IMG/VR virus record: IMGVR_UViG_3300034105_001244
Location: 1 to 28,991 of that record
DNA: 28,991 nt
DNA from: a virus
Direction: 5' to 3' (one strand)
Part shown: one piece after another, positions 7,755 to 15,680 of the stretch
Layout of the letters: each line of letters starts with the position of its first letter
Numbering within the stretch: position 1 is the stretch's first letter
Made by a program: the position numbers and the translations under genes
The notes under the pieces: generated by a model
Told to the model about the DNA's origin: nothing
Seen by the model: only the letters and a program-made list of their open reading frames with translations
Databases searched by the model: none

Positions 7755-10700
7755 TTATATGCTTCTTACAATTGTTTTTAATGTCCATCCAGTTGTTGTT
7801 GCTGAACTACTTAATACTGCATTACTACCAACTACTGCAACTGAGAATGAAATACCAGCTGTTGTTCCTATATCGTTTGTTGACACATCAGTAGATTGTG
7901 CTGTTGTACCACTCCATATAGACATAATTGTTCCAGCTCTAGCACCAGTTGAACTTATCACTGTGTAATCAAAGAATGCTCCAGTATAACCACTTGTTGG
8001 TATAGAATAAACTGTATTCGTACCAGCTGTAAGTGTTAATCTTACTGTTGTATTTAATGAAGGAGCTTGATAACTACCCATTAAAATAGTATTATCAGAG
8101 AACACCTCGACAATTGGTAAACCAGATATATCGTTGACGCTAAATAATGAACCAGTTAATGAATCGGTAACACTAAATAACTCACCTTGAGAACCAACAA
8201 CACTAAATATTGGTGAAGTTGTACTATTTCCAGAACCTATTACTGTAAGTATATTTTGACCAGTACCAGATGCTGTTAGAGTATTCGCACTCACACCACC
8301 AGTAAAATAAGTTGCACCAGACACTGTACCACCAGTAAATGAACCCCCACCAGTACTGAATCCAGTAACTGTAAATGTTCCTCCAGTGTTATTTGTAAAC
8401 GTAGCAGTACCTGATGATAATGTACCCCCAGTTACTCTAACATCAATAGGTAAATTTAAATATGTAGTCGCACTAAATGTATTAGCAGTTAAACCATTAG
8501 TAAATCTAGTTGCACCATTAACTGTACCACCAGTAAAGTTAGATGCTGGAACAACTTCTAAATTAACAGTTGTAGCGTTATTAGTTAATGTAACGGTACC
8601 ACCAGTAGAAGTTAAAGATTTGAATTGTAAATCAGCAGCGACTTTCTGTGCAAATAAACCAGTACCAGAACCTAAGTTTGATGCAGTGTTTATTTCACCA
8701 CCACCACCAGATAATAAGTTTGTAGATACACCAGCACCAGCAGCAGTCAAATCAATATAAGCACCTCTAGCTGTTCCACCTTGTTCAAAAAACCTAAGTT
8801 TATTTTGATATACATCAATAGTAACTCCACCAATTAGTGTAGTATTGGTAACAGCTTTGTTAAGGAATATTTCACCACCTTCATCACCAGTTGAATTATA
8901 TGACCTTAAATAACCTAAAGCATTCACATCACCACTAACAGTTGTAGTCCCACTTATATTTGTATTTCCAGTAACTATTATATCACCATTTACAGTTAAA
9001 CCAGTTAGAGTATTAAATAATACATTAAATGTACCACCAGTATTATTTGTGTATGTAAATGTATTACTAGAATAAGTAACACCAGTTACACTTACATCAG
9101 TTGGTAGGTTATAATATGTTGTCGCAGAAACTGTTGTTGCTGTAAGACCATCAGTATTTGCAATGAAACCGTTTGATTGGAAAGTAGTACCAGAAATATA
9201 ACCATCAGCTCTTATAAATGATGTAACACCATTTGCTGCTGTCTGACCTTCTATTAATCTAGTTATGTTATCAGCATTTCCAGTACCATTTTTAATAGTC
9301 AAACCATCAAGTGTTGCATTTATAACAATTTCTGGGTTTGTTGAATTATTATATGCTTGTTGAAGGTTAGTAGTTGATACACCACCAGCAGTACCGATAG
9401 TCTCACCAAATTTAGATGCCAAAAAGAATTGTGCTTTAGATGTATCAGTTAAATCTGATGCTGTTGATAAAACAGTTAATATACCGATTAGGATAGCATT
9501 ATCTCTAAAATTAGAAAAAGTGTTAAACGTTTCTGTTGAAATACCAGCAACCGCTGCTGCAAAATTAGAATAACTAGTTTGTCCATACTGAATTCTAAAT
9601 ATACCATTTTGAACTAAATAAATTCTTTGGTTTGTTGCTTTGGTACCACTTAATGGTGTTATAACACCATTCAAATCATAGTTTAATGGGTCAATATTTG
9701 TAATATTTGTTGAAGTACCACCAGTTTGTGTTCTATATTGGAATGTTGTTGTTGTATTTCCAGAAACATAAAGTTGATTAGGGTTTAAAATGTCAGTAGA
9801 AAAATTAATACCTAACCCATATAGATAATTAGCAGTTGTTGCAAATGTTAGATTAGCAGCATTTGCATATGGAACAATACCACCATTCACAAAACCAATT
9901 GGTTGGAACATATCTCTTAACTGAGACAAGGGTGTTAATACAAAGTCTGGTTGACTAAATGCGTTAATAATACTTGTTTTATCAGCGTGACCTAATTTAC
10001 CTAAGAAAATATTTTGTCTTCTTTCTTTTTCTGTTAAAGGTGTGACTGTTTGTTGTATTGTACCACCACTAGTAATATAAACATATGTTTCAGTACTAGA
10101 TGAAACATATAAAGCAGTATGCGTACCACCAGTATATTCTACATATGTTAAAAATGGTATTGTTGGATTTGTTGCATCATCAACAATAAACCCTTTCACT
10201 CGTGAAACACTAAAAGTAGAACTAGTAACCTTTGATAACCCACTAAATTCAATAACACCAGTGTTAGCTTGTGTTGAACCAATATTATAACCTATTATAA
10301 CCCAATTAACACCATCACTAATCAATTGAACTGAATTACCTTTGGTTAATAAAACATCATTTCTATCATCAATAAATTCACCAAATTGTGAAATAACATT
10401 CACAATACCATCATCTTCATTCTTAATCACCAATAGCTTACCTTGAACACCAACTGCGGACATCAAAGTTATATCCAAAGTACCACCAGTAACAGTTAAA
10501 AAATAATCAGCAGTAGTTGCTGTATAAGAACCAGTTACATTTTTTTGTGGAAATATGATACCACCAGTAGATGTTACACCACTAGTTTGTGTTAACCCAG
10601 TAACATTCAATGTATCAGCAGTTAAACCACCAGTATAAATAGTTGGACCATAAACTGTACCACCAGATAATGGTAAATAATCGTCAGCAAAAGAAGGTAA

Positions 10701-10955
10701 ATTAAGATATGTTGTTGCAGATATCGTATTGGCAGAAATAGAAGGTGAAAATAAACCACCAGTCATTGTATCACCAGTTCTAGCAACTCTATCCCAACCT
10801 ATTGGAAGTATTGAGTTTGCTGTGGTTCCAGATGCGTATAATATTCCGTCAGCTGTGTTTATAGCTAACTCACCAAGTCTTAAATCACCAGCTGCTGGTA
10901 CTTTTCCAGCAACATTTGAACGTTTAAGTAAAAACGTATTATTTCTATTTGCCAT
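7755..10955 (-). CDS. Large modular tail-fibre protein
   Basis: This 1066-residue protein starts with a typical phage fibre N-terminus: LLKRSNVAGKVPAAGDLRLG (residues 9-28), ELAINTADG, then RTGDTMTGGL at 59-68, a motif of trimeric fibre shafts. A large central region (roughly 120-600) is probably globular and of unknown family. After it come repeated shaft modules with ATTYxNLP linkers, FTNNTGGTFTVTGF units and TGGTVSGAT segments. The C-terminal part has FSVTDSLTGSLFSVNDISG followed by a beta domain ending KTIVRSI, probably the tip. The same modules occur in the fibre genes at 11107, 23818 and 27240. It is the first gene of a tightly coupled run with the three LamG paralogues. Likely a host-recognition fibre; receptor unknown. 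Confidence 0.85.
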   Translation of the reverse strand: MANRNNTFLLKRSNVAGKVPAAGDLRLGELAINTADGILYASGTTANSILPIGWDRVARTGDTMTGGLFSPSISANTISATTYLNLPSFADDYLPLSGGTVYGPTIYTGGLTADTLNVTGLTQTSGVTSTGGIIFPQKNVTGSYTATTADYFLTVTGGTLDITLMSAVGVQGKLLVIKNEDDGIVNVISQFGEFIDDRNDVLLTKGNSVQLISDGVNWVIIGYNIGSTQANTGVIEFSGLSKVTSSTFSVSRVKGFIVDDATNPTIPFLTYVEYTGGTHTALYVSSSTETYVYITSGGTIQQTVTPLTEKERRQNIFLGKLGHADKTSIINAFSQPDFVLTPLSQLRDMFQPIGFVNGGIVPYANAANLTFATTANYLYGLGINFSTDILNPNQLYVSGNTTTTFQYRTQTGGTSTNITNIDPLNYDLNGVITPLSGTKATNQRIYLVQNGIFRIQYGQTSYSNFAAAVAGISTETFNTFSNFRDNAILIGILTVLSTASDLTDTSKAQFFLASKFGETIGTAGGVSTTNLQQAYNNSTNPEIVINATLDGLTIKNGTGNADNITRLIEGQTAANGVTSFIRADGYISGTTFQSNGFIANTDGLTATTVSATTYYNLPTDVSVTGVTYSSNTFTYTNNTGGTFNVLFNTLTGLTVNGDIIVTGNTNISGTTTVSGDVNALGYLRSYNSTGDEGGEIFLNKAVTNTTLIGGVTIDVYQNKLRFFEQGGTARGAYIDLTAAGAGVSTNLLSGGGGEINTASNLGSGTGLFAQKVAADLQFKSLTSTGGTVTLTNNATTVNLEVVPASNFTGGTVNGATRFTNGLTANTFSATTYLNLPIDVRVTGGTLSSGTATFTNNTGGTFTVTGFSTGGGSFTGGTVSGATYFTGGVSANTLTASGTGQNILTVIGSGNSTTSPIFSVVGSQGELFSVTDSLTGSLFSVNDISGLPIVEVFSDNTILMGSYQAPSLNTTVRLTLTAGTNTVYSIPTSGYTGAFFDYTVISSTGARAGTIMSIWSGTTAQSTDVSTNDIGTTAGISFSVAVVGSNAVLSSSATTTGWTLKTIVRSI

Positions 10956-11023
10956 GTATATAATGGTATGTCTTAAAAATCTCTATAAAGAGTTATGTGT
11001 ATAGGTTATGTAACCTCTATAAA

Positions 11024-11031
11024 ATAAATAT
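11024..11031 (-). promoter_or_regulatory. Candidate late promoter motif ATATTTAT (1066-residue fibre)
   Basis: The minus strand reads GCATATTTATTTTATAGAGG, 68 bases before the ATG at 10955. The motif overlaps the end of the palindrome at 11027-11056, so terminator and promoter may share sequence. The leader between the two also has a CTCTATAAA direct repeat (plus strand 10981-10989 and 11015-11023). Confidence 0.4.
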
Positions 11032-11056
11032 GCACAATTCATGAATTGTGCATATT
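11027..11056. terminator. Perfect 30-base palindrome, probable terminator
   Basis: The bases 11027-11056 form a perfect inverted repeat with no spacer, built on TGCACAATTCATGAATTGTG. As RNA it would form a stem of about 13 pairs with a 4-base loop. On the minus strand it lies 50 bases after the stop of the 480-residue fibre gene and is followed by TTATTTTATAG. That fits a terminator, although the T run is interrupted. A protein-binding site is the alternative. Confidence 0.5.
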
Positions 11057-11106
11057 ATAATTATTATATTTTTAAAGTAAATGTATAAATATTTAACTTT
11101 TGATAA

Positions 11107-12549
11107 TCAATATTGTCCCCCATCTAATATATCTCCCTCAGCAAGAACTCTAACCCCATTCGGTGCATTTGAATCACCATTTGTATTTCTAATTACAATA
11201 TCACCAATTGGAGAATAAAAGTTTCTATTTTGATTACCAGTTGAAGCAGTATATTCAGTATTAGGTGAAAAATTAGAGTTTAAGTAAGATACACCAATAC
11301 TTAATGTTGTTGCAGTATTTGCAATACCAGAACCATCTTGAATTGTCCAACCAGCACCAACAGAAGTTACTGTTGTATTTCCAGTTGGATTATAGTTAAG
11401 CGTGACATTAGGGTCTTCTACATATAATTCAGTAGTAAATGCAGAAACAGCTGGACCAAATACTGTCAATGAACCTTGAATTATTGCATCACCAGCAACA
11501 TTTAAACCACCAGTACCAACATTTATAGTACCATCAGAAGGAACACTAAATACATTAGTACTAGCATTATATGTAAATCCAGCTTCATCAGTCAACAAAC
11601 CACCAGTACCAACATAAGGAACTCTACCAGCTGTCAAGTTAGATAACGTTAAACCAGACATTGCTGTAATGTTTATTGTTTTATCTACTTGCCCTTGGTT
11701 TTGTGATAAAGTAATCAAATTACTTGCTGAATTGTATGTCAAACCAGTTACATATGTATCTGTTGAATTAATACCAGTCAACGTATACGTACCACCAGTA
11801 TTATTGGTGAACGTAGCAGTACCAGCATTGTAAGTAGCACCAGTTGTGTATATATCTCTAAATCCAGTTACACTAAATGTTCCGCCAGTACTATTTGTAA
11901 ACGTAGCAGTTCCAGCTGCATCAACATAAGAAACCGTACCACCAGTTACAACAATATCAAGCAACGAATCAACATTGAATGTACCACCAGTACTATTTGT
12001 GAATGTATATACTCTTGTTGTATTGTTTGGTGTACCACCAGTAACTGTAGAAAGACCAGTAAGACCAGAACCATTACCTACATATGTTGTTGCTGATAAA
12101 GTACCATTAACAGTTAAACCAGTCATTGTATTTATTAAAACTGTTAAATCAGCTTGACCAACATTTTGTTTTATTGTAAATACGTTGTCTGAATACGTAA
12201 ATCCAGTTACATATGTATCAACACCAGATATTGTTGCAATATCTGCCAATACAAAACCATTAGTTGTACCAGATAAGAATTTACCAGCTAAATTTGTTAA
12301 ACCAGCATATGTTGTTATTTGATTTCTAATTTTTAAGTTATAAAGATTAGAACCAACTTCAAAGAAATTACCGTTAGCACCAGCACCAGCTGGTACCCAA
12401 TCATTTGTTCCACTGGTAACACCAGAGAACATCATTATACCAGCAGCTGTGTTAACTATCGGTTCACCAGCATATAATGTAGCACCAGAAAAAGGTGCTG
12501 CTGAATTTGCATTATTTTTTAGAATAAATCTAGTACTTCTATTTGCCAT
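11107..12549 (-). CDS. Modular tail-fibre protein
   Basis: A 480-residue fibre protein. The N-terminus (MANRSTRFILKNNANSAAPF, then AGEPIVNTAAG) resembles that of the 1066-residue fibre. The middle contains at least three successive beta modules of the type TGGTxxxxGTATFTNNTGGTFxVTGF, alternating with TYVTGLTYNSASN-type units and one ATTYVGNGSGLTGL linker. The C-terminal 110 residues (from about ELYVEDPNVTLNYN) form a different domain ending EGDILDGGQY, similar in its last residues to the 244-residue fibre (NDTLLGGTY). The Ser/Thr/Gly-rich repeats are typical of trimeric beta-structured shafts. Two copies of a promoter-like repeat precede it. Likely a tail fibre or fibre segment. Confidence 0.8.
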   Translation of the reverse strand: MANRSTRFILKNNANSAAPFSGATLYAGEPIVNTAAGIMMFSGVTSGTNDWVPAGAGANGNFFEVGSNLYNLKIRNQITTYAGLTNLAGKFLSGTTNGFVLADIATISGVDTYVTGFTYSDNVFTIKQNVGQADLTVLINTMTGLTVNGTLSATTYVGNGSGLTGLSTVTGGTPNNTTRVYTFTNSTGGTFNVDSLLDIVVTGGTVSYVDAAGTATFTNSTGGTFSVTGFRDIYTTGATYNAGTATFTNNTGGTYTLTGINSTDTYVTGLTYNSASNLITLSQNQGQVDKTINITAMSGLTLSNLTAGRVPYVGTGGLLTDEAGFTYNASTNVFSVPSDGTINVGTGGLNVAGDAIIQGSLTVFGPAVSAFTTELYVEDPNVTLNYNPTGNTTVTSVGAGWTIQDGSGIANTATTLSIGVSYLNSNFSPNTEYTASTGNQNRNFYSPIGDIVIRNTNGDSNAPNGVRVLAEGDILDGGQY

Positions 12550-12558
12550 TTTTTATTG

Positions 12559-12614
12559 TTTTTATATAAATATATTATTTTATTAATTACTTTTACTTTT
12601 TATATAAATATATT
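12559..12614 (-). promoter_or_regulatory. Duplicated promoter-like element before 480-residue fibre
   Basis: An 18-base sequence, TTTTTATATAAATATATT on the plus strand, occurs at 12559-12576 and again at 12597-12614, a 38-base period. Each copy contains the octamer ATATTTAT on the minus strand (12566-12573 and 12604-12611). These are 16 and 54 bases from the ATG at 12549, so this gene may have tandem late promoters. Confidence 0.5.
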
Positions 12615-12620
12615 TTATTA

Positions 12621-13355
12621 TTAATAAGTTCCGCCTAAAAGTGTATCGTTTTGAATTATTGAGTTATCAGCAGTTATTTGTCTAAGGTTACCTTGATAAT
12701 CGTTACCCAAATCCAATGTGGGTGTATTAACTTTTATTGATGATGTCCAAACTGTTGATGTACCACTAACCGTATTTATATCTCTAAATCTTTTAGATGT
12801 GCTACCAACATCTATCATCCCATCTAAATTAGGAATTAAAGTAGTATTAAATATTGTCTGACCACTAGTTAAATTAATTTGAGTATCACCACTACAACTT
12901 ACAATTTTATTTGTTTGGATTGATGTGCAAGCACTTATTGTCGTAGCTGATAAACCACTAGTAAAGTTAGTTAAACCATTTACAGTACCACCAGTAAAAG
13001 TATAATCACTTGGCGTTGCTGCACTAAGTGTTAATATTTGGTTAGTATTGTCAGCTAATATAGAAAGGTTTATACCGCTAAATATTAAATTATCACTTGA
13101 AGTAGTTGCTATAACACTACCTTGACCAATAGTTGATGAGCTAAATGAACTAAACGTATTAATACCAATTGTCGAACCAGTATTAGTAACATCAATATTT
13201 ACTTCCCAATCACTTAAACCATCCTTATTAAAATAAAGGGTAGCTGTATCAACGTCAGTAAATTGTGAACCCTTAGGTGCAGCATGATTAGGTACTCCAT
13301 GACCAGCTTGTATTAATATGTAACCAGCAGTTAATGTTGTTATTTGTGTAGCCAT
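12621..13355 (-). CDS. Tail-fibre protein with ISACT/cysteine module
   Basis: A 244-residue fibre-type protein. The N-terminal region (GYILIQAGHGVPNHAAPKGS, then TDVDTATLYFNKDG) resembles the attachment end of phage fibres. The middle has TFTGGTVNGLTNFTSGLSAT, a shaft module shared with the 1066-residue fibre. It also has SACTSIQTNKIVSC, whose two cysteines are 11 residues apart, as in the 188-residue protein. The C-terminus contains DVGSTSKRFRDINTVSG, a motif recurrent in fibre tips, and ends NDTLLGGTY. The start is ATG with no Shine-Dalgarno. A structural, virion-surface role is well supported; the precise position is not. Confidence 0.78.
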   Translation of the reverse strand: MATQITTLTAGYILIQAGHGVPNHAAPKGSQFTDVDTATLYFNKDGLSDWEVNIDVTNTGSTIGINTFSSFSSSTIGQGSVIATTSSDNLIFSGINLSILADNTNQILTLSAATPSDYTFTGGTVNGLTNFTSGLSATTISACTSIQTNKIVSCSGDTQINLTSGQTIFNTTLIPNLDGMIDVGSTSKRFRDINTVSGTSTVWTSSIKVNTPTLDLGNDYQGNLRQITADNSIIQNDTLLGGTY

Positions 13356-13378
13356 TATAATATTTTTCTTTATATTTA

Positions 13379-13386
13379 ATAAATAT
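13379..13386 (-). promoter_or_regulatory. Candidate late promoter motif ATATTTAT (244-residue fibre)
   Basis: The minus strand reads GCGATATTTATTAAATATAA, 23 bases before the ATG at 13355, in the 43-base spacer after the 188-residue gene. The GATATTTATTNAA context is shared with the sites at 17818 and 27176. Confidence 0.48.
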
Positions 13387-13398
13387 CGCTAAATTAGT

Positions 13399-13965
13399 TT
13401 AACGTTTGATAATTTCCCAATCCGATGTCCAATTGTAAGTTTTACTCAACTCACCAGATATTTGTATTAATATATTAGAACCAGAACCACTAAAAGATAC
13501 ATCAGTAGGGTTAAGTCCATTAGATTGTTTATCAGTATCGTAATTCTCAATCATCACAGTGGATACACCACCAATATTCATAACACCTATAGTTCTTTTC
13601 CAAAATCCATAATTATTAATATCTAAATGTGCTGTAACATACACCTCAATAAATCTAGTTGTACCACTTGTGATACCAGTTATACTATCAATAGTATATA
13701 AACCATCGTCATTAGTTGTTTTAGTCGCTTCAGTTCGCTTTATAATGTTAGTTAAACCAGAACCATCGCCATAGAATGCAGTAGCATAAATAGAAGTACC
13801 ACTGTAATCACCAAGAACTGATATATTACTATCGATATAAATTAAATCATTAAAACATGAAGCAATATAATTAGTATAAACACCAGTACACGCACTAAAT
13901 GTATTATCACCTATAGTATCAACGATAAAAGTTTGAGTAACGTTTGTATTTCTATTCTGACTCAT
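13399..13965 (-). CDS. Small tail-fibre-type structural protein
   Basis: A 188-residue protein with a fibre-type N-terminal half: TFSACTGVYTNYIASC (two cysteines 11 residues apart, as in the 244-residue fibre) and ATAFYGDGSGLTNI, a linker frequent in phage fibres. The C-terminal half (from about residue 80) is a single beta-rich domain ending WTSDWEIIKR. Its ATG follows the stop of the gp15-like gene after one base (TAATATG), so it is coupled to the tail-completion genes. That could place it near the base of the fibre system. Function beyond structural is not resolved. Confidence 0.72.
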   Translation of the reverse strand: MSQNRNTNVTQTFIVDTIGDNTFSACTGVYTNYIASCFNDLIYIDSNISVLGDYSGTSIYATAFYGDGSGLTNIIKRTEATKTTNDDGLYTIDSITGITSGTTRFIEVYVTAHLDINNYGFWKRTIGVMNIGGVSTVMIENYDTDKQSNGLNPTDVSFSGSGSNILIQISGELSKTYNWTSDWEIIKR

Positions 13966-13966
13966 A

Positions 13967-15022
13967 TTATATTATATTTGCAGTTAACATAAATTTACTA
14001 GTATCAAAGAAGTTTTTATTAATACTAACATAAACTGTTGAACCAGCGTTTATTATTATCGGACTACCAATCGGTAATTGTAATCCATTGAAAACTTCGA
14101 TACCATCAACAATTATTTGAATATTTGTTATTAATTCAACATTATCAATAGTTATTAATTGTATTTTATAATCAGCAACAAATCTGAAACTAGTATCTGC
14201 TTTAGGTTTAAATACAAAATTGTAAAATAATGAAGTACTTTGTTTAACCACTTCAAAATTCATTTTAGGTACAATCTTATCATTAACCTCTAACATAACC
14301 ATCGCTCTATTAATTGATGGTATAACCTCAAAATTATCTTCGTCTTGAACATACCCAATCAACTTCATATCAAATGGTTGAACATAAAATCTTCTGTTTT
14401 CAAAATCATCGATATTACTCTCGTCACCAATATTTTCCAATATAATTGGCATTGGATGACCATTAACCCTTACATAAAATTGTATTGATTGAAACGCTTG
14501 TTGAACTTTAAAATTTAATTTATTTAAATCTCTCATCTTGTTACAGAATAAACGTACCTCATATAAGAAATCAACCGATACTGGTTGAGGAATCTTATAA
14601 GTGTCAACGCCACGTCTACCATCAATAAAGGTGGGTACTTTCATATATGTATAGTTCTGACGACCAGGTATGTTATATAATCCAGCTTGGTTTGTACCAA
14701 CTTGTGGATTAGGTTGTCTAACTACCGTAATGAAAGGCATCTTAATATTTTTAAACTTATCAGAAAATTGCCAAGTTTTACTAAACTCAGACCATCTCTG
14801 TAACGTTAAAAATATTACTGGAACCTTCTCACCATCAATTACTATCTCCAAATCCTTATCAACAAACTCAACAAAAGTTTGGTCAACATCTTCATAACTA
14901 ATACCTCTAGGTAAAAATGTACCTTTATCAGCGATATCATGAAGTATATCTTGTCTTCTCTCATAACCAATATGTTGGTTTATGAAATCAATATTTTTTC
15001 TAAATCCCTTTGGAACTCCCAT
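13967..15022 (-). CDS. Tail completion/sheath stabiliser-like protein (gp15-type, tentative)
   Basis: A 351-residue protein with no signal peptide. The region from about residue 60 to 240 has the plan seen in T4-like completion proteins: PVIFLTLQRWSEFSKTWQ, then IKMPFITVVRQPNP, then PQPVSVDFLYEVRLFCNKMR with a following QAFQSIQFY segment. After this come VQPFDMKLIGYV and a C-terminal extension (about 265-351) that looks like an added Ig-like domain. T4 gp15 is about 270 residues. The gene sits directly after the gp14-like gene (12-base gap) and before fibre genes, matching the gp14-gp15 order of T4. The protein would cap the tail and join it to the neck. The assignment is by pattern and order, not close similarity. 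Confidence 0.52.
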   Translation of the reverse strand: MGVPKGFRKNIDFINQHIGYERRQDILHDIADKGTFLPRGISYEDVDQTFVEFVDKDLEIVIDGEKVPVIFLTLQRWSEFSKTWQFSDKFKNIKMPFITVVRQPNPQVGTNQAGLYNIPGRQNYTYMKVPTFIDGRRGVDTYKIPQPVSVDFLYEVRLFCNKMRDLNKLNFKVQQAFQSIQFYVRVNGHPMPIILENIGDESNIDDFENRRFYVQPFDMKLIGYVQDEDNFEVIPSINRAMVMLEVNDKIVPKMNFEVVKQSTSLFYNFVFKPKADTSFRFVADYKIQLITIDNVELITNIQIIVDGIEVFNGLQLPIGSPIIINAGSTVYVSINKNFFDTSKFMLTANII

Positions 15023-15034
15023 TTTATTTACTTA

Positions 15035-15559
15035 TTAAAGCGCTCTAAACTCATTATCGTCTACTGCTGTACATACAACAGTTCTGAACGCACCCTTATA
15101 CCCTAATATGGTATGTTTGTTATCGTAATTTTTTCTACCATCATTAACAACTGAGAAGAACCTTACTTCATCTTCAGTTACTGGGTAACCTATGTAATCA
15201 CCATATGAAATATCCACATCTAAATGTGTTAATTGAGACGAATAAATACCAAATGTAAATTGACCATCTTGTAAATATCTAAGACTACCAGCCCCACTAT
15301 TGTAAGCTTTATTTTCAGCTTCATTAAGTATCGGCATAACTTTTAATTCAATAGGTGGTAAATATTTAATTTCATCCATGGCTGCTTCACCATAAACACT
15401 ATCAGATGCTGTATTAACTCTATCTACTCGATAAAGAATAATTGTAAAGTTATTATCACCTTCAATTGCTTCTCTACCGAAGCCTATTTCTAACTCAAAT
15501 TCCTTATCTGAAAAGAATTTATTTGAACGAGTAATCGGAATTTTTCTTGGTGTTGACAT
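15035..15559 (-). CDS. Neck protein, gp14-like (tentative)
   Basis: A 174-residue protein. It contains VNTASDSVYGEAAMDEIKYL followed by PPIELKV. This resembles the DxxYGE...YxPP segment of gp14-type neck/head-tail connector proteins of T4-like phages. It is followed by GQFTFGIYSSQL and a GDYIGYPVTEDEVRFF segment, also typical of that group. T4 gp14 is about 250 residues, so this is a shorter form. It is the first gene of the large minus-strand structural block, followed after 12 bases by the gp15-like gene. Two candidate late promoter motifs lie 12 and 30 bases before the ATG. Role: joins the filled head to the tail. A generic tail-completion protein is the alternative. Confidence 0.55.
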   Translation of the reverse strand: MSTPRKIPITRSNKFFSDKEFELEIGFGREAIEGDNNFTIILYRVDRVNTASDSVYGEAAMDEIKYLPPIELKVMPILNEAENKAYNSGAGSLRYLQDGQFTFGIYSSQLTHLDVDISYGDYIGYPVTEDEVRFFSVVNDGRKNYDNKHTILGYKGAFRTVVCTAVDDNEFRAL

Positions 15560-15571
15560 ATGTTTTTATTC

Positions 15572-15597
15572 ATAAATATTAACGATAATATAAATAT
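15572..15597 (-). promoter_or_regulatory. Two ATATTTAT motifs, candidate late promoter of neck/fibre block
   Basis: On the minus strand ATATTTAT occurs at 15572-15579 and 15590-15597, 12 and 30 bases before the ATG at 15559. The more distal copy is better placed for a promoter. They lie in the 121-base divergent region 15560-15680, which also holds the plus-strand copy at 15633. Confidence 0.5.
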
Positions 15598-15632
15598 GTC
15601 TTTAACTATTGATTTTATTTTAAAATATGGTT

Positions 15633-15640
15633 ATATTTAT
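15633..15640 (+). promoter_or_regulatory. Candidate promoter motif ATATTTAT (helicase block)
   Basis: The plus strand reads GGTTATATTTATGC, 40 bases before the proposed TTG start of the helicase. It is oriented with the gene, like the other copies. A TAATTTTG box at 15676-15683 matches the Bacteroidetes TAnnTTTG element, but there is no TTG about 20 bases upstream. That box is therefore weak. Confidence 0.4.
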
Positions 15641-15680
15641 GCTTTAAATGTATAACGTAAAAAAATAAAAATATGTAATT

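Noticed and set aside
4488-13965. Diversity-generating retroelement acting on fibre genes
   Set aside because: No reverse transcriptase or template/variable repeat pair was seen; the repeated modules are structural units spread through the genes.
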